The notes: generated by a model from the letters alone, not told the origin. Shown: positions 25,274 through 33,941, counted from the first letter of the stretch. The stretch is 63,710 nt of DNA from Paenibacillus taichungensis (GCF_013359905.1 NZ_JABMCC010000117.1:1-63710); one strand, 5' to 3'. Made by a program: numbers and translations.

Positions 25274-25291
25274 CTACCTATCAGTAGGTAA
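25274..25291 (+). promoter_or_regulatory. TetR-type operator before SDR copy 3
   Basis: CTACCT-ATCAGT-AGGTAA (25274-25291): the CTACCT-N6-AGGTAG core with one mismatch, 32 bases before the start codon. Confidence 0.75.
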
Positions 25292-25322
25292 AATAACAAA
25301 ACACTACAAGGAGATGTACAAA

Positions 25323-26093
25323 ATGAAATTTGAAAACAAAACGGTTATTGTCACTGGCGGAGGAACAGGGATTGGAAAAACAACAGCACAACGTTTTTTT
25401 GAAGAAGGAGCAAATGTGGTTATTAATGGTCGACGCGAAGACGTTCTAAAAGAAACGGCTTTGGAGATTGACCCAAGTGGCAAGAAAGTCATTGCAATAG
25501 CTGGGGATATCAGCTTGCAAGAAACATCAAAAAAACTGGTCCAAGCTGCAGTGGAGGCTTTTGGTGGAGTAGACATACTGATAAATAACACTGGGAAATT
25601 TAATCCAACGCCGTTCATGGATCATACTGCGGATGATCTGCAATCGTATCTGGATATTATCGTGAAAGGAACGTTTTATCCTTCGCAAGCAGTGATTCCC
25701 GAAATGAGAAAAAGAGGTGGTGGAGCGATTGTGAATACCGGCTCCATGTGGGCGATCCAAGCGGTCGAAGCTACACCATCATCCGCATACTCGGCAGCGA
25801 TGGCAGGAAGACATGCCCTGACTAGAAACCTGGCGGTTGAATTGGCTGGAGATCACATCCGAGTGAATGCTGTAGCCCCTGCAGTGGTTGAAACGCCGAT
25901 TTACAATACCTTCATGACAGAAGAACAAGTCGCAGAAGTACTACCAAGCTTTAATGCCTTTCATCCCATCGGACGAAATGGCACAACAAAAGATGTAGCA
26001 GAAGCTATCTTGTTCCTGGCTAGTGATTCGGCTTCCTGGATCACCGGTGTAGTTATGCCTTTGGATGGCGGCATCACTGCGCGTCTACGATAA
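25323..26093 (+). CDS. SDR-family protein with Met in place of catalytic Lys (copy 3)
   Basis: 256 residues; ATG 25323 has AAGGAG 9 bases upstream (ATG 25314 would overlap that site). Third member of the trio with 7835 and 12909: TGGGTGIG cofactor motif, NNTG, Ser in 'NTGSMWA', and Y156-S-A-A-M160. It has the TetR-type operator like copy 2 and is followed by a terminator and then flavoprotein copy 2, the reverse order of the flavoprotein-SDR pair at 11590-13679. The pairing suggests that SDR and flavoprotein are functional partners. Confidence 0.88.
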   Translation: MKFENKTVIVTGGGTGIGKTTAQRFFEEGANVVINGRREDVLKETALEIDPSGKKVIAIAGDISLQETSKKLVQAAVEAFGGVDILINNTGKFNPTPFMDHTADDLQSYLDIIVKGTFYPSQAVIPEMRKRGGGAIVNTGSMWAIQAVEATPSSAYSAAMAGRHALTRNLAVELAGDHIRVNAVAPAVVETPIYNTFMTEEQVAEVLPSFNAFHPIGRNGTTKDVAEAILFLASDSASWITGVVMPLDGGITARLR

Positions 26094-26102
26094 AATCTTT
26101 TT

Positions 26103-26135
26103 TTGGGGGTAATCACGATAAGTGGTTAGCCCCGA
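26103..26135 (+). terminator. Terminator after SDR copy 3
   Basis: GGGGTAATCAC, loop GATAA, GTGGTTAGCCCC; resembles those after copies 1 and 2. Confidence 0.65.
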
Positions 26136-26191
26136 TCTTTCATTAGCGATCGGGTTTCAAGAGCCATGGAAAACAATAAAGGAGCAAACGC

Positions 26192-27292
26192 ATGGAAAAA
26201 CAAATAAATAGGGATGATCCTGTAATCATCGTGGGTGCAGGATTAAGTGGACTGCGAGCAGCTTCCTTACTCAGTGCACAAGGAATAAAGTTCATCGTAT
26301 TGGAAGCACGAGATCGTATTGGAGGACGAGTCTTAAGTGTTGAGGTCGAGGACAAACCTGAACTTGGGAAATTTGATCTTGGACCAACGTGGTACTGGCC
26401 GCGATATGAAATGGCCATGAACCGACTCGTCGATGAATTCGGTTTACAGACATTTGAGCAGTTTAATGAAGGTAGCATGCTTTTTGAACGATCCAGAAAC
26501 GAACCTCCGCAAAAACATGACTTATCGACAGAATCAATGGAGTATTCACTTCGATTAGTAGGCGGAGTCCAGTCTCTCGTTGATGCTCTGGCTTCAAAAT
26601 TGCCACAAGAAGCACTTCATTTAAATACCAAAGTAACTTCGATCCAACAGGACAATAACAGGGTAAAGGTTCAAACGGATGGAAGGAGCATTTATGCCAG
26701 TTCGGTTATCATTGCTTTACCACCACGTATCGTTGAGCAGGATATCACATTTATACCCCAAATTCCATCTGACTTAAAATCGAATTTTATTGACAAACCA
26801 ACATGGATGGCAGGTCATGCAAAGGTCATTGCTGTTTATGACAGCCCATTCTGGCGTAATCAAGGTCTCTCCGGGTTTGTTTCAAGTCGTGTGGGTCCAT
26901 TGCAAGAAATTCATGACGCTTCACCTTCTACAGGTTCTGGGGCGCTATTTGGTTTCTTTGGCATTCCTGCAGAAGTGCGTATAAGTGTAGGGAAAGAACA
27001 ATTACTTGAACTTGTGTTGGAACAATTGACCCGCCTCTTTGGCCCGCTTGCCAAGGAAGTAAGAGGCATTCTCTACAAGGATTGGTCCCTTGACACACAT
27101 ACATCCGTTAAGAAAGATGGGGAGCCGCTTCGAGAATATCCTAATTACGGGCCTTTGCTTGGAGGGAAACCCTGGTTGCAAAATATCTATTTTGCTGGTA
27201 CTGAGACGGCTTATGGGCATGGAGGACATCTTGAAGGTGCGCTACAGTCCGCCGAAAGTGTTGTCAACGAAGTGATTAGACGTTATCACTAA
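26192..27292 (+). CDS. FAD-dependent amine-oxidase-type flavoprotein (copy 2)
   Basis: 366 residues from ATG 26192 (GGAGC upstream). FAD motif 'VIIVGAGLSGLRAASLL' (residues about 11-27), 'DRIGGRVLSVE', and C-terminal 'IYFAGTETAYGHGGHLEGALQSAE'. The middle part 'DKPTWMAGHAKVIAVYDSPFWR' and 'KEVRGILYKDWSLD' match copy 1 at 11590 closely. Like copy 1 it is shorter than typical amine oxidases. The following AhpD-like gene is 36 bases downstream and probably in the same transcript. Confidence 0.87.
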   Translation: MEKQINRDDPVIIVGAGLSGLRAASLLSAQGIKFIVLEARDRIGGRVLSVEVEDKPELGKFDLGPTWYWPRYEMAMNRLVDEFGLQTFEQFNEGSMLFERSRNEPPQKHDLSTESMEYSLRLVGGVQSLVDALASKLPQEALHLNTKVTSIQQDNNRVKVQTDGRSIYASSVIIALPPRIVEQDITFIPQIPSDLKSNFIDKPTWMAGHAKVIAVYDSPFWRNQGLSGFVSSRVGPLQEIHDASPSTGSGALFGFFGIPAEVRISVGKEQLLELVLEQLTRLFGPLAKEVRGILYKDWSLDTHTSVKKDGEPLREYPNYGPLLGGKPWLQNIYFAGTETAYGHGGHLEGALQSAESVVNEVIRRYH

Positions 27293-27328
27293 ATGTTGAA
27301 AATAAATTAAACAAAGGGGAATTTAATT

Positions 27329-27994
27329 ATGAGTAATGATAGTTTGTACAAAAAATCAAATATTAATCGGCTAGGGGAATATGGAGAACTGTCGGGGGAT
27401 GCTTTTCGAGCATTCGTAGACTTTGACCAAAAGGCTTTGGCGGCAGGCCTATTAACAAATAAGTTAAAAGAATTGATAGCTGTTGCAGTAGCACACGTCA
27501 CAGGTTGCCCGTACTGTATTGAAATTCATGTTAATAAAGTTAAAAAGGAAGCTACAAAAGAAGAAATGGCTGAAGCCATTATGGTTGCTACGGCGTTAAA
27601 GGCCGGTTCTGCAATGGCGCATGGGGTCAATGCTTTGAATGCTTACGATGGGAACGAGAGTGATGATGAGCTTTACAAAGTCTCTTATTTTGATCGGATT
27701 AAAGAATACTCTAACTTAGCTGGAGATGCTTTTAAAGCCTTTGTCAGCTTCGATATACAAGCAATGAAAGCAGGCCTACTCAGTGTAAAAGAAAAGGAGC
27801 TTATTGCAATTGCAATTGCGCATGTAACGGGTTGCCCATATTGTATTGAAGCTCACGTTAACGCAGCTAAAAAAGCTCAAGTGTCCAAGGAAGAAATGGC
27901 TGAAGCCATCATGGTTGCAACTGCATTGAAGGCGGGATCTGCCATGGCACATGGTGTTAATGCTTTAAATGCTTACGATGAATCTTTGAATTAG
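27329..27994 (+). CDS. Tandem-duplicated AhpD-like (carboxymuconolactone decarboxylase family) protein
   Basis: 221 residues from ATG 27329 (AAGGGG upstream). It is two copies of one domain of about 109 residues: each has 'ELIA.A.AHVTGCPYCIE.HV' with the redox pair C-P-Y-C (C60/C63 and C169/C172) and a His three to four residues later, then 'KEEMAEAIMVATALKAGSAMAHGVNALNAYD'. AhpD-like enzymes are normally single-domain and trimeric or hexameric thiol peroxidase/reductase proteins; here two protomers are fused. The halves are so similar in DNA over the C-terminal part that the duplication must be fairly recent or kept alike by conversion. Confidence 0.9.
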   Translation: MSNDSLYKKSNINRLGEYGELSGDAFRAFVDFDQKALAAGLLTNKLKELIAVAVAHVTGCPYCIEIHVNKVKKEATKEEMAEAIMVATALKAGSAMAHGVNALNAYDGNESDDELYKVSYFDRIKEYSNLAGDAFKAFVSFDIQAMKAGLLSVKEKELIAIAIAHVTGCPYCIEAHVNAAKKAQVSKEEMAEAIMVATALKAGSAMAHGVNALNAYDESLN

Positions 27995-28026
27995 GCTAGT
28001 CCGTATTTAAAAAGTGTAAATTCGAG

Positions 28027-28055
28027 AGCTCCAATCCAGAGATTGGGGTTTTTGT
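28027..28055 (+). terminator. Terminator after the AhpD-like gene
   Basis: CTCCAATC, loop CAGA, GATTGGGG, then TTTTTG. Confidence 0.8.
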
Positions 28056-28097
28056 ACTGAGGTTTATTCTATTGCATAAAATGTTTTTTTGTATATT

Positions 28098-28117
28098 ATT
28101 CAATTAATAAATAGAAT
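28098..28117 (+). promoter_or_regulatory. Operator palindrome, site 7
   Basis: ATTCAAT-TAATAA-ATAGAAT, overlapping a TATTAT -10. It is followed only by broken genes (FrnE-like and ArsR-rhodanese copy 3). Confidence 0.65.
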
Positions 28118-28202
28118 TATTGATATTGCTGTTTTAAAAGAATATTCATATATAGAAGTATGTTAGTACGAATAAGAAATTGATAATGAAGGGGAGAACA
28201 TG

Positions 28203-28391
28203 ATGAACATTGAGATTTGGTCTGATATCGCTTGTCCATTCTGTTATATCCGGAAAAAAGAATCTAGAGATGAAGCGATAGCCGTAGTGCAAGACAAGAA
28301 TCGGTACCAAGACCAAGTCAGAGGCGACCAACGCGAAGCAGAACAAAGACATACTTTTGTTTTTGTGGGAGCACTTATTAATCTTCTGTAA
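28203..28391 (+). pseudogene. FrnE-like DsbA gene with the middle deleted
   Basis: 'MNIEIWSDIACPFCYIRKKE' matches the start of the gene at 19398, including C-P-F-C, and is joined after a few codons to 'YQDQVRGDQREAEQR', which matches codons about 170-180 of that gene. The C-terminal part is lost. Confidence 0.8.
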
Positions 28392-28482
28392 CTTATGCTA
28401 ATTTTAGGAAGGATATTCCGTGAAACGGGTTTAATATATGAAAGTTCAAAATCCACAATACAGATATCAAAGACCGTCTGTA

Positions 28483-29091
28483 TCATCAGTTTTCAAGAAT
28501 TAGAAAATGTTTGTCCAGTGATAAAACGATTGGAAATTATGGATCTCTTGTCGAACGGTCCAAAATCTATTGAAAGTTTAGCAAATCAAACAGGCTGTTT
28601 CACGCCATTTGCAGATTTTATTGGAAGCAAAATTGGTGAAATGCCATAAAAAAGGAACCTACGTAATTTATAGTATCAGTGATCCGTCAGTTACTCAGTT
28701 TTTATTATCTTTGTGGAATCTAAGTGAAGACAGGCTATATGACATCAAACAAATAAAAGAAGATTTGGAGAAACAGTTCCCAGACGTTAAAAGTATTACT
28801 AAAAAAGAACTCTTAGCCAAGATGAAGAAAGATAACATCGTTCTATTAGACATTCGACCAACGGATGAGTACGAAGTTTCTCACATCCCTAACGCAATCT
28901 CTGTACCATTAGAGCAGCTGGATGAATATCTAAAAACGTTAAATAAATCGGATGTAGAAATGGTTGCTTACTGTAGAGGGCCTTATTGTTCTTTCACATC
29001 TCAAGCTGTTGATCACATACAAAAACTGGGTTTTAGAGCTTATCGAATTGAAGAAGGGGTTCGAGAGTGGAACGCTTGTGATGAAGCATAA
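28483..29091 (+). pseudogene. ArsR-rhodanese fusion with deleted recognition helix (copy 3)
   Basis: The 5' part reads 'KRLEIMDLLSNGPKSIESLANQTG' in one frame. The segment coding for the start of the recognition helix is missing, and 'SRHLQILLEAKLVKCHKKGTYVIYS' continues in another frame from about 28600. A further frameshift lies near 28525. The rhodanese part is complete and in one open frame (28609-29091) with the loop C-R-G-P-Y-C; a TTG with no good ribosome site could start it. As a DNA-binding protein it is dead; a free rhodanese could still be made. Confidence 0.8.
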
Positions 29092-29127
29092 CTACTCAAT
29101 GAAATAAAATAAAATCCCATGGAACAA

Positions 29128-29160
29128 AAAATACAGTATTAATGATACTGTATTTTTTTG
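29128..29160 (+). terminator. Terminator
   Basis: AATACAGTAT, loop TAATG, ATACTGTATT, then TTTTTG; A-rich on the left side, so possibly active in both directions. Confidence 0.8.
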
Positions 29161-29197
29161 TGACCTACATCATGACAACTATTAAAAATCAGTTTAA

Positions 29198-29217
29198 GTT
29201 CAATAATTCATTTGAAT
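29198..29217 (+). promoter_or_regulatory. Operator palindrome, site 8
   Basis: GTTCAAT-AATTCA-TTTGAAT. Followed only by the remnant of a flavoprotein gene. Confidence 0.65.
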
Positions 29218-29328
29218 ATTTTATTAACGTGTTCAACATCATTTAAGGAAGTTGGATAGGGCCATTATAAGTAAGGAATCCTTATTGCATCTCTTCGATC
29301 AGGGCAGAAACAAGTTCAGAGCAGGGAA

Positions 29329-29390
29329 GTCATTTGGAAGGTGTTCTTGACTCAGCTGAAAGAGCTGCTAAAAAAAAATCAAAGTCATAA
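29329..29390 (+). pseudogene. C-terminal scrap of an amine-oxidase-type flavoprotein gene
   Basis: The frame reads 'HLEGVLDSAERAAKKKSKS' then TAA, matching the 'GHLEGALQSAE' end of the flavoproteins at 11590 and 26192. Nothing else of the gene is recognisable. Confidence 0.7.
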
Positions 29391-29433
29391 ATAATTCTCT
29401 CCATGAAATACTACAAACAAAAGATAGAATTAT

Positions 29434-29453
29434 ATTCAAATAAACAATTGAAT
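29434..29453 (+). promoter_or_regulatory. Operator palindrome, site 9
   Basis: ATTCAAA-TAAACA-ATTGAAT, 270 bases before the MFS gene at 29724. A looser pair of half sites (ATTCAAT ... TTTGAAT, 29638-29665) lies closer to the gene. Confidence 0.6.
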
Positions 29454-29723
29454 AATTGTATAAATTGATATATACTGATGTAATTCCAAAGGAAGGGCAA
29501 TGAAATTGAAAAAATAAAGGCTACACAATATAGTTGAACGTTTATAAAACTGGGAATGTTAAGCTTAAAGTCGCTTAACCCTCACAAAAAAGATTGTCAT
29601 TTCACTTTGGTTAGGAGGCGATTTTTCACGTTCATATATTCAATTGATATTGTTAGCATTTGAATTATTTGCATATGTTTTTTATTCACCTTGCTGTGCT
29701 TTATCAAATAAAGGAGTGATATT

Positions 29724-31160
29724 GTGTCAAATAATACAGTAGTGTCTAATACTCATGAAGGCAAATGGAGTCTTGGTATGTGGGGCCTTTTGCTTGTTGT
29801 TTCAGGAGCTTTATTTCTAGATGGTGTGGATCTTTCCATGGTAAACATTGCATTGCCTTCCATGGGGAGTGAACTTCACCTTAGTACAGGTTCATTGCAA
29901 TGGATCGTGAATGCCTACATTTTGGGCTATGGTGGATTTCTCTTATTAGGAGGTCGTGTTGCCGACTTGCTTGGTAGGCGTCAAGTGTTTTTGACAGCTG
30001 TTGCAGTTTTTGGTATAGCTTCAATCGTGAGTTCTTTTATTAGTAATGAAGTAGTATTGATTGTTCTACGATTACTGAAGGGGATTTCTGCAGGTTTTAC
30101 TGTGCCGGCAGGTATGTCTATCGTGGCAACAGCATTTGCTGCTGGCCCAGATCGAATGAAGGCACTTAGCATTTATTCGGTAATTGGAATGACTGGTTTT
30201 GCACTTGGTCTCGTTTTCGGTGGGTTGTTGACTGAAGTAAGCTGGAGGGCTACCTTATTTGCCCCAGGTCCAGTTGCAATACTCATATTTCTTTTTGGAC
30301 TGAGATTGGTTCCTCAAGCATCTCGTAAACCAGTGACATTAAAGCAATTTGATCTATGGGGTGCGCTAACCATTACAGTTGGGTTATTGATACTTGTTTA
30401 TGCACTTGTTGAAGCTCCAACCATCGGATGGACCAGCAGCACAACTATCATTTTGTTGGTTCTCAGCATCTTGTTGTTTATAAGTTTCGTGATTATAGAG
30501 AGTAAGCATTCTTCTCCGTTGGTGAGGTTAGGGATTTTCAGTTCGATGTCTTTGGTGAGTGCCAATTTTGCCGCAATGGTGCTATTGGGAAGCTTTATGG
30601 CATTTCAATTTATCGCTACACTATATTTGCAAGACTCGCTTAGTTGGTCTCCGATCTGGGTCGCATTAGCTTTCTTGCCATCAAGCTTGTTTCAAGTCGT
30701 TTTTGGGCCACAAATTGATCGGGTAATGAAACGGGTTGGAACACCAATGGCCATATCGCTTGGTATGGTGCTGGTATCCGTTGCATACCTATTATTTTTC
30801 AGAGTAGATCCTGCATTGCCATATTGGAATTTTCTATTACCAACTATGATTCTAATTGGTATCGGGTTTGTCTTCGCATTTCCAGGTGTTAATGTCCAAG
30901 CAACACATGATGTCGTCCCTGAAGAACAAGGGCTAGCTTCTGGTTTGGTTAACACAAGTTTGCAAATCGGTGGTGCAATTTCTTTGGCTGTTATCACGGC
31001 TGTTTTGAATAGTACCCATAAGGCAATCGAACATAATCAATTACTACCCAATATGCACACTGCTATTGCCATTGTAGCTGGGTTAGCAATTGCTGGCGTT
31101 TTGTCTTCACTGATTAATTATATTTCATCCAGGCGTTCTCAACAAAAGGCTACGAAATAA
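29724..31160 (+). CDS. MFS transporter, DHA2 drug:H+ antiporter type (14 TM)
   Basis: 478 residues from GTG 29724 (AAAGGAGTG upstream). Many hydrophobic helices; the family signature 'LDGVDLSMVNIALPSMGSELHLSTGSLQWIVNAYILGYGGFLLLGGRVADLLGRR' in TM1-TM3 with the GxLaDrxGrk loop, and 'VPAGMSIVATAF' in TM5 region. The C-terminal 'EEQGLASGLVNTSLQIGGAISLAVITAV' is typical of EmrB/QacA-like pumps. It probably exports a toxic organic compound in exchange for protons. As the last gene of the second redox cluster, and with operator sites in front, it may remove the compound or product that the redox genes act on. A remnant of a similar gene is at 10060. Confidence 0.88.
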   Translation: MSNNTVVSNTHEGKWSLGMWGLLLVVSGALFLDGVDLSMVNIALPSMGSELHLSTGSLQWIVNAYILGYGGFLLLGGRVADLLGRRQVFLTAVAVFGIASIVSSFISNEVVLIVLRLLKGISAGFTVPAGMSIVATAFAAGPDRMKALSIYSVIGMTGFALGLVFGGLLTEVSWRATLFAPGPVAILIFLFGLRLVPQASRKPVTLKQFDLWGALTITVGLLILVYALVEAPTIGWTSSTTIILLVLSILLFISFVIIESKHSSPLVRLGIFSSMSLVSANFAAMVLLGSFMAFQFIATLYLQDSLSWSPIWVALAFLPSSLFQVVFGPQIDRVMKRVGTPMAISLGMVLVSVAYLLFFRVDPALPYWNFLLPTMILIGIGFVFAFPGVNVQATHDVVPEEQGLASGLVNTSLQIGGAISLAVITAVLNSTHKAIEHNQLLPNMHTAIAIVAGLAIAGVLSSLINYISSRRSQQKATK

Positions 31161-31183
31161 AGTAAATAGATTCCTTCTTTAGT

Positions 31184-31229
31184 AAAAAGCACTTATTCGT
31201 TTAAACAATGAATAAGTGCTTTTTACTTT
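31184..31229. terminator. Bidirectional terminator between converging genes
   Basis: AAAAAGCACTTATTC pairs with GAATAAGTGCTTTTT; T-runs on both strands. Confidence 0.85.
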
Positions 31230-31256
31230 ATAGGCACTTAACTACAGAATCTAATC

Positions 31257-32225
31257 TTATGTTGAGGAACGCTCAATTAGTTGGTACTCCAGTGAATGTA
31301 GATTACAATTGGATTTGATAAGTTGATTTTGAAGAATAATAAATGCATTCTCAGCTTGCTGATCGATAGGATAGTGAATCGTTGTTAAATCAAGCAAATG
31401 AGCCAGGATGGAATTGTCAAACCCCATAACACCGAGGTCCCCTGGAACTGAGACCCCCGAACGACGCAGTACCGTTGTAATTCCTGAGGCCACTTCATCG
31501 TTGGCACAGAAAATAGCGTCTGGCCGATCTTGTTGTTGCATCCACCATTCCGCAATTTCTTCGCCCTCATGTACAGAGATTTTGTCCTCAAAGTGGGGGA
31601 AATTAGTTTCAGCGAGGCCATATTGCTTAAAAAATTTGGTATGAGCACGGAATCGTTCTTTGGTGTTTAATCCTACTGACATAGGGTATATGCTCAGAAT
31701 TTTTCGATAACCTTTATTATAAAGGTGCTCAAGCCCATTCCAGTACGCCTGGAACTGATCCATAAACACCGATGGAAGTTTTTCGCTATGAAGCCTTTGC
31801 CATGTTACGATCGGGCCATAATGGGTATAGGATTCAATGACATTCCACTCATTGGATCTAATTAAACAAACAAGGGCGTCCAGTTGCTTTCGTTTTAACA
31901 TTTCAAGGGCAATCAGTTCTCTCTCTGGTTGACCATTAGTAATGAAGAGACTTATTGTAAAGCCATTTTTCTCAGCAATCATCGTAAACGCACGAACAAA
32001 GTTAACAATGATTGGACTGAAAGCAATAGTAATAATCCCAATAAGATGAGTTTCTCCCTTTTTTAGCGAGATTGCATTGGCATTCGGAACATAGTCCAAC
32101 TGTTTCATAATCTCCAATACCCTTTTCCTAGTGGTATCGTTTACATTTTTTTTACTATTTAATACGCGTGATACCGTTGCTGTAGATACTCCAGCCAAAC
32201 GGGCGATATCCTGAATATTCGCCAA
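31257..32225 (-). CDS. LacI-family transcriptional regulator
   Basis: 322 residues on the minus strand. N-terminal HTH 'ANIQDIARLAGVSTATVSRVLNSKKNVNDTTRKRV' with the hinge region to about residue 60, then the periplasmic-binding-like sugar domain with 'DAIFCANDEVASGITTVLRRSGVSVPGDLGVMGFDNS'. It is divergent from the GH4 gene, and a perfect palindrome at 32320 lies in the shared region, so it most likely represses that gene until a phospho-sugar or disaccharide binds. Confidence 0.92.
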   Translation of the reverse strand: MANIQDIARLAGVSTATVSRVLNSKKNVNDTTRKRVLEIMKQLDYVPNANAISLKKGETHLIGIITIAFSPIIVNFVRAFTMIAEKNGFTISLFITNGQPERELIALEMLKRKQLDALVCLIRSNEWNVIESYTHYGPIVTWQRLHSEKLPSVFMDQFQAYWNGLEHLYNKGYRKILSIYPMSVGLNTKERFRAHTKFFKQYGLAETNFPHFEDKISVHEGEEIAEWWMQQQDRPDAIFCANDEVASGITTVLRRSGVSVPGDLGVMGFDNSILAHLLDLTTIHYPIDQQAENAFIILQNQLIKSNCNLHSLEYQLIERSST

Positions 32226-32314
32226 CTCTAACCACCTCAGTTGTCAGCATAGCATAATTTAATTCCAGGTACAAAGACAGGTTGAATCTGAAAAATAAAG
32301 ATAAAAATGAATGC

Positions 32315-32335
32315 TTGACATGTAATGCATTACAT
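32315..32335 (+). promoter_or_regulatory. GH4 gene promoter with LacI-type operator
   Basis: TTGACA (32315-32320) runs into ATGTAATGCATTACAT (32320-32335), a 16-base perfect palindrome with the central CpG replaced by GC, placed where polymerase binds. A -10 is not clear. Confidence 0.75.
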
Positions 32336-32388
32336 AACTTACAGTTCAACTATAAGCAATCACAATACATCTTTAGGAGGTACTCAGC

Positions 32389-33729
32389 ATGAAAAAAGGA
32401 CTAAAAGTCGTTACCATTGGTGGAGGTTCAAGTTATACACCAGAGTTAGTCGAAGGGTTTATAAAACGGTATCACGAATTAGCGATTAAAGAATTATGGC
32501 TGGTTGATATTGAGGCAGGGAAAGAAAAACTCGAGATCGTTGGAGCGATGGCCAAACGTATGGTAAAGGCAGCAGGAATTGATTGTGAAATCCATCTGAC
32601 ACTGGACCGTAGACAAGCTTTGCAAGGAGCAGATTTTGTAACTACCCAACTTCGCGTCGGCTTGATGGATGCACGTATTAAAGACGAGACCATTCCGAAT
32701 AAATACGGCCTCATCGGGCAAGAGACAAATGGAGCTGGAGGAATGTTAAAAGCATTTCGGACTATTCCAGTTATTTTGAGTATCGTTGAGGATATGAAAG
32801 AACTGTGTCCAAACGCATGGCTGATTAATTTTACAAATCCAGCTGGGATGGTTACTGAAGCTGTTTTGCGGTATGGACAGTGGGAGAATGTTATTGGTTT
32901 GTGTAATGTGCCAATTATGGCGGTGAAAAACGAGTCAGCTGTTCTCGACAAAACTGAAGATGAACTGTTCTTCAAATTTGCTGGAATTAATCATTTGCAT
33001 TGGCACAGAATTTACTCGAATGACGGAAAAGACCTCACCCGTGAAGCTATTGAGAAAGTATATGGTCCTGATGCAAAACCTGAAAAAATGGTTCAAAATA
33101 TTAAAAACATGCGTTTCCTTTATGAACAAATCATTCAATTAGACATGTTACCTTGTCCTTATCATCGGTATTATTACATGACGGATGCCATGATTAAAGA
33201 GGAATTAGAAGAAGCACAAGGGGAAGGCACAAGAGGTCAAGTCGTTAAGCAGTTAGAAGAGAGACTTTTTGAACTTTACAAAAATCCGAATTTGGATCAT
33301 AAACCTGAAGAACTTGAGAAACGTGGCGGCGCTTATTACAGTGATGCAGCTTGTGAAATCATCAACTCCATTTATAATAATAAAGGAACACAAATGGTGG
33401 TAAGCACACGCAATAATGGTGCAATCAACGATCTGCCTAGCGAAAGTGCTATTGAAATCACAAGTATCATTACTTCGCATGGTGCAGAACCCATTCATTT
33501 TGGATCGTTTCCATCGGCTCAGCGAGGATTGTTACAAGTCATGAAATCAATGGAGGAATTAACAATTGAAGCTGCGGTAACAGGGGACTATGCTACAGCC
33601 CTTCAAGCCTTCACGTCAAATCCACTTGTTCAAAGCGGAGATATAGCAAAAGCATTGTTGGATGAAATGTTGGAAGCACATAAGGAATACTTACCTCAAT
33701 TTCATCATAATGAGATCGTTAGAGCATAA
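32389..33729 (+). CDS. licH: GH4 6-phospho-glucosidase (LicH/CelF type)
   Basis: 446 residues from ATG 32389 (AGGAGG upstream). Family GH4 uses NAD and Mn: the NAD motif 'VVTIGGGSSYTPELVEGF', 'WLINFTNPAGMVTEAV', the metal Cys in 'GLCNVPI' and the metal His in 'GINHLHWHRIY' are all present. The substrate class is a 6-phospho-beta- (or alpha-) glucoside; 'LDRRQALQGADFVTTQLRVG' favours the phospho-beta-glucosidase subgroup (inference). No PTS gene accompanies it, but the PTS permease at 38601 could supply substrate. It sits between the two halves of the redox island. Confidence 0.88.
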   Translation: MKKGLKVVTIGGGSSYTPELVEGFIKRYHELAIKELWLVDIEAGKEKLEIVGAMAKRMVKAAGIDCEIHLTLDRRQALQGADFVTTQLRVGLMDARIKDETIPNKYGLIGQETNGAGGMLKAFRTIPVILSIVEDMKELCPNAWLINFTNPAGMVTEAVLRYGQWENVIGLCNVPIMAVKNESAVLDKTEDELFFKFAGINHLHWHRIYSNDGKDLTREAIEKVYGPDAKPEKMVQNIKNMRFLYEQIIQLDMLPCPYHRYYYMTDAMIKEELEEAQGEGTRGQVVKQLEERLFELYKNPNLDHKPEELEKRGGAYYSDAACEIINSIYNNKGTQMVVSTRNNGAINDLPSESAIEITSIITSHGAEPIHFGSFPSAQRGLLQVMKSMEELTIEAAVTGDYATALQAFTSNPLVQSGDIAKALLDEMLEAHKEYLPQFHHNEIVRA

Positions 33730-33743
33730 CAATTCTAACAATA

Positions 33744-33788
33744 AAAAGACTTCAAGCCTTCATAATTGGCATTGAAGTTTTTTTTGTT
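33744..33788 (+). terminator. Terminator after the GH4 gene
   Basis: ACTTCAAGCC, loop, GGCATTGAAGT, then TTTTTTTG. Confidence 0.85.
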
Positions 33789-33941
33789 GAAAAGAAATTA
33801 TGAGAGAAATTAATAAAATTGTATCCCGACCATGCAAGTAAGCAAATGAAAATATGGTAATGGGATAAAACTTGTAGGTTTACTCATGTTACAAAAGTGT
33901 GAACATTTTTTGGTATTTTTGTCTATGTAATGCTCGTTTAC

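Noticed and set aside
29638..29665. Additional ATTCAAT ... TTTGAAT pair before the MFS gene
   Set aside because: The gap between half sites is much longer than six bases, so not counted among the twelve sites.
32472..32975. Open frame of 167 codons on the minus strand of the GH4 gene
   Set aside because: Antisense shadow without ribosome site or recognisable domain.
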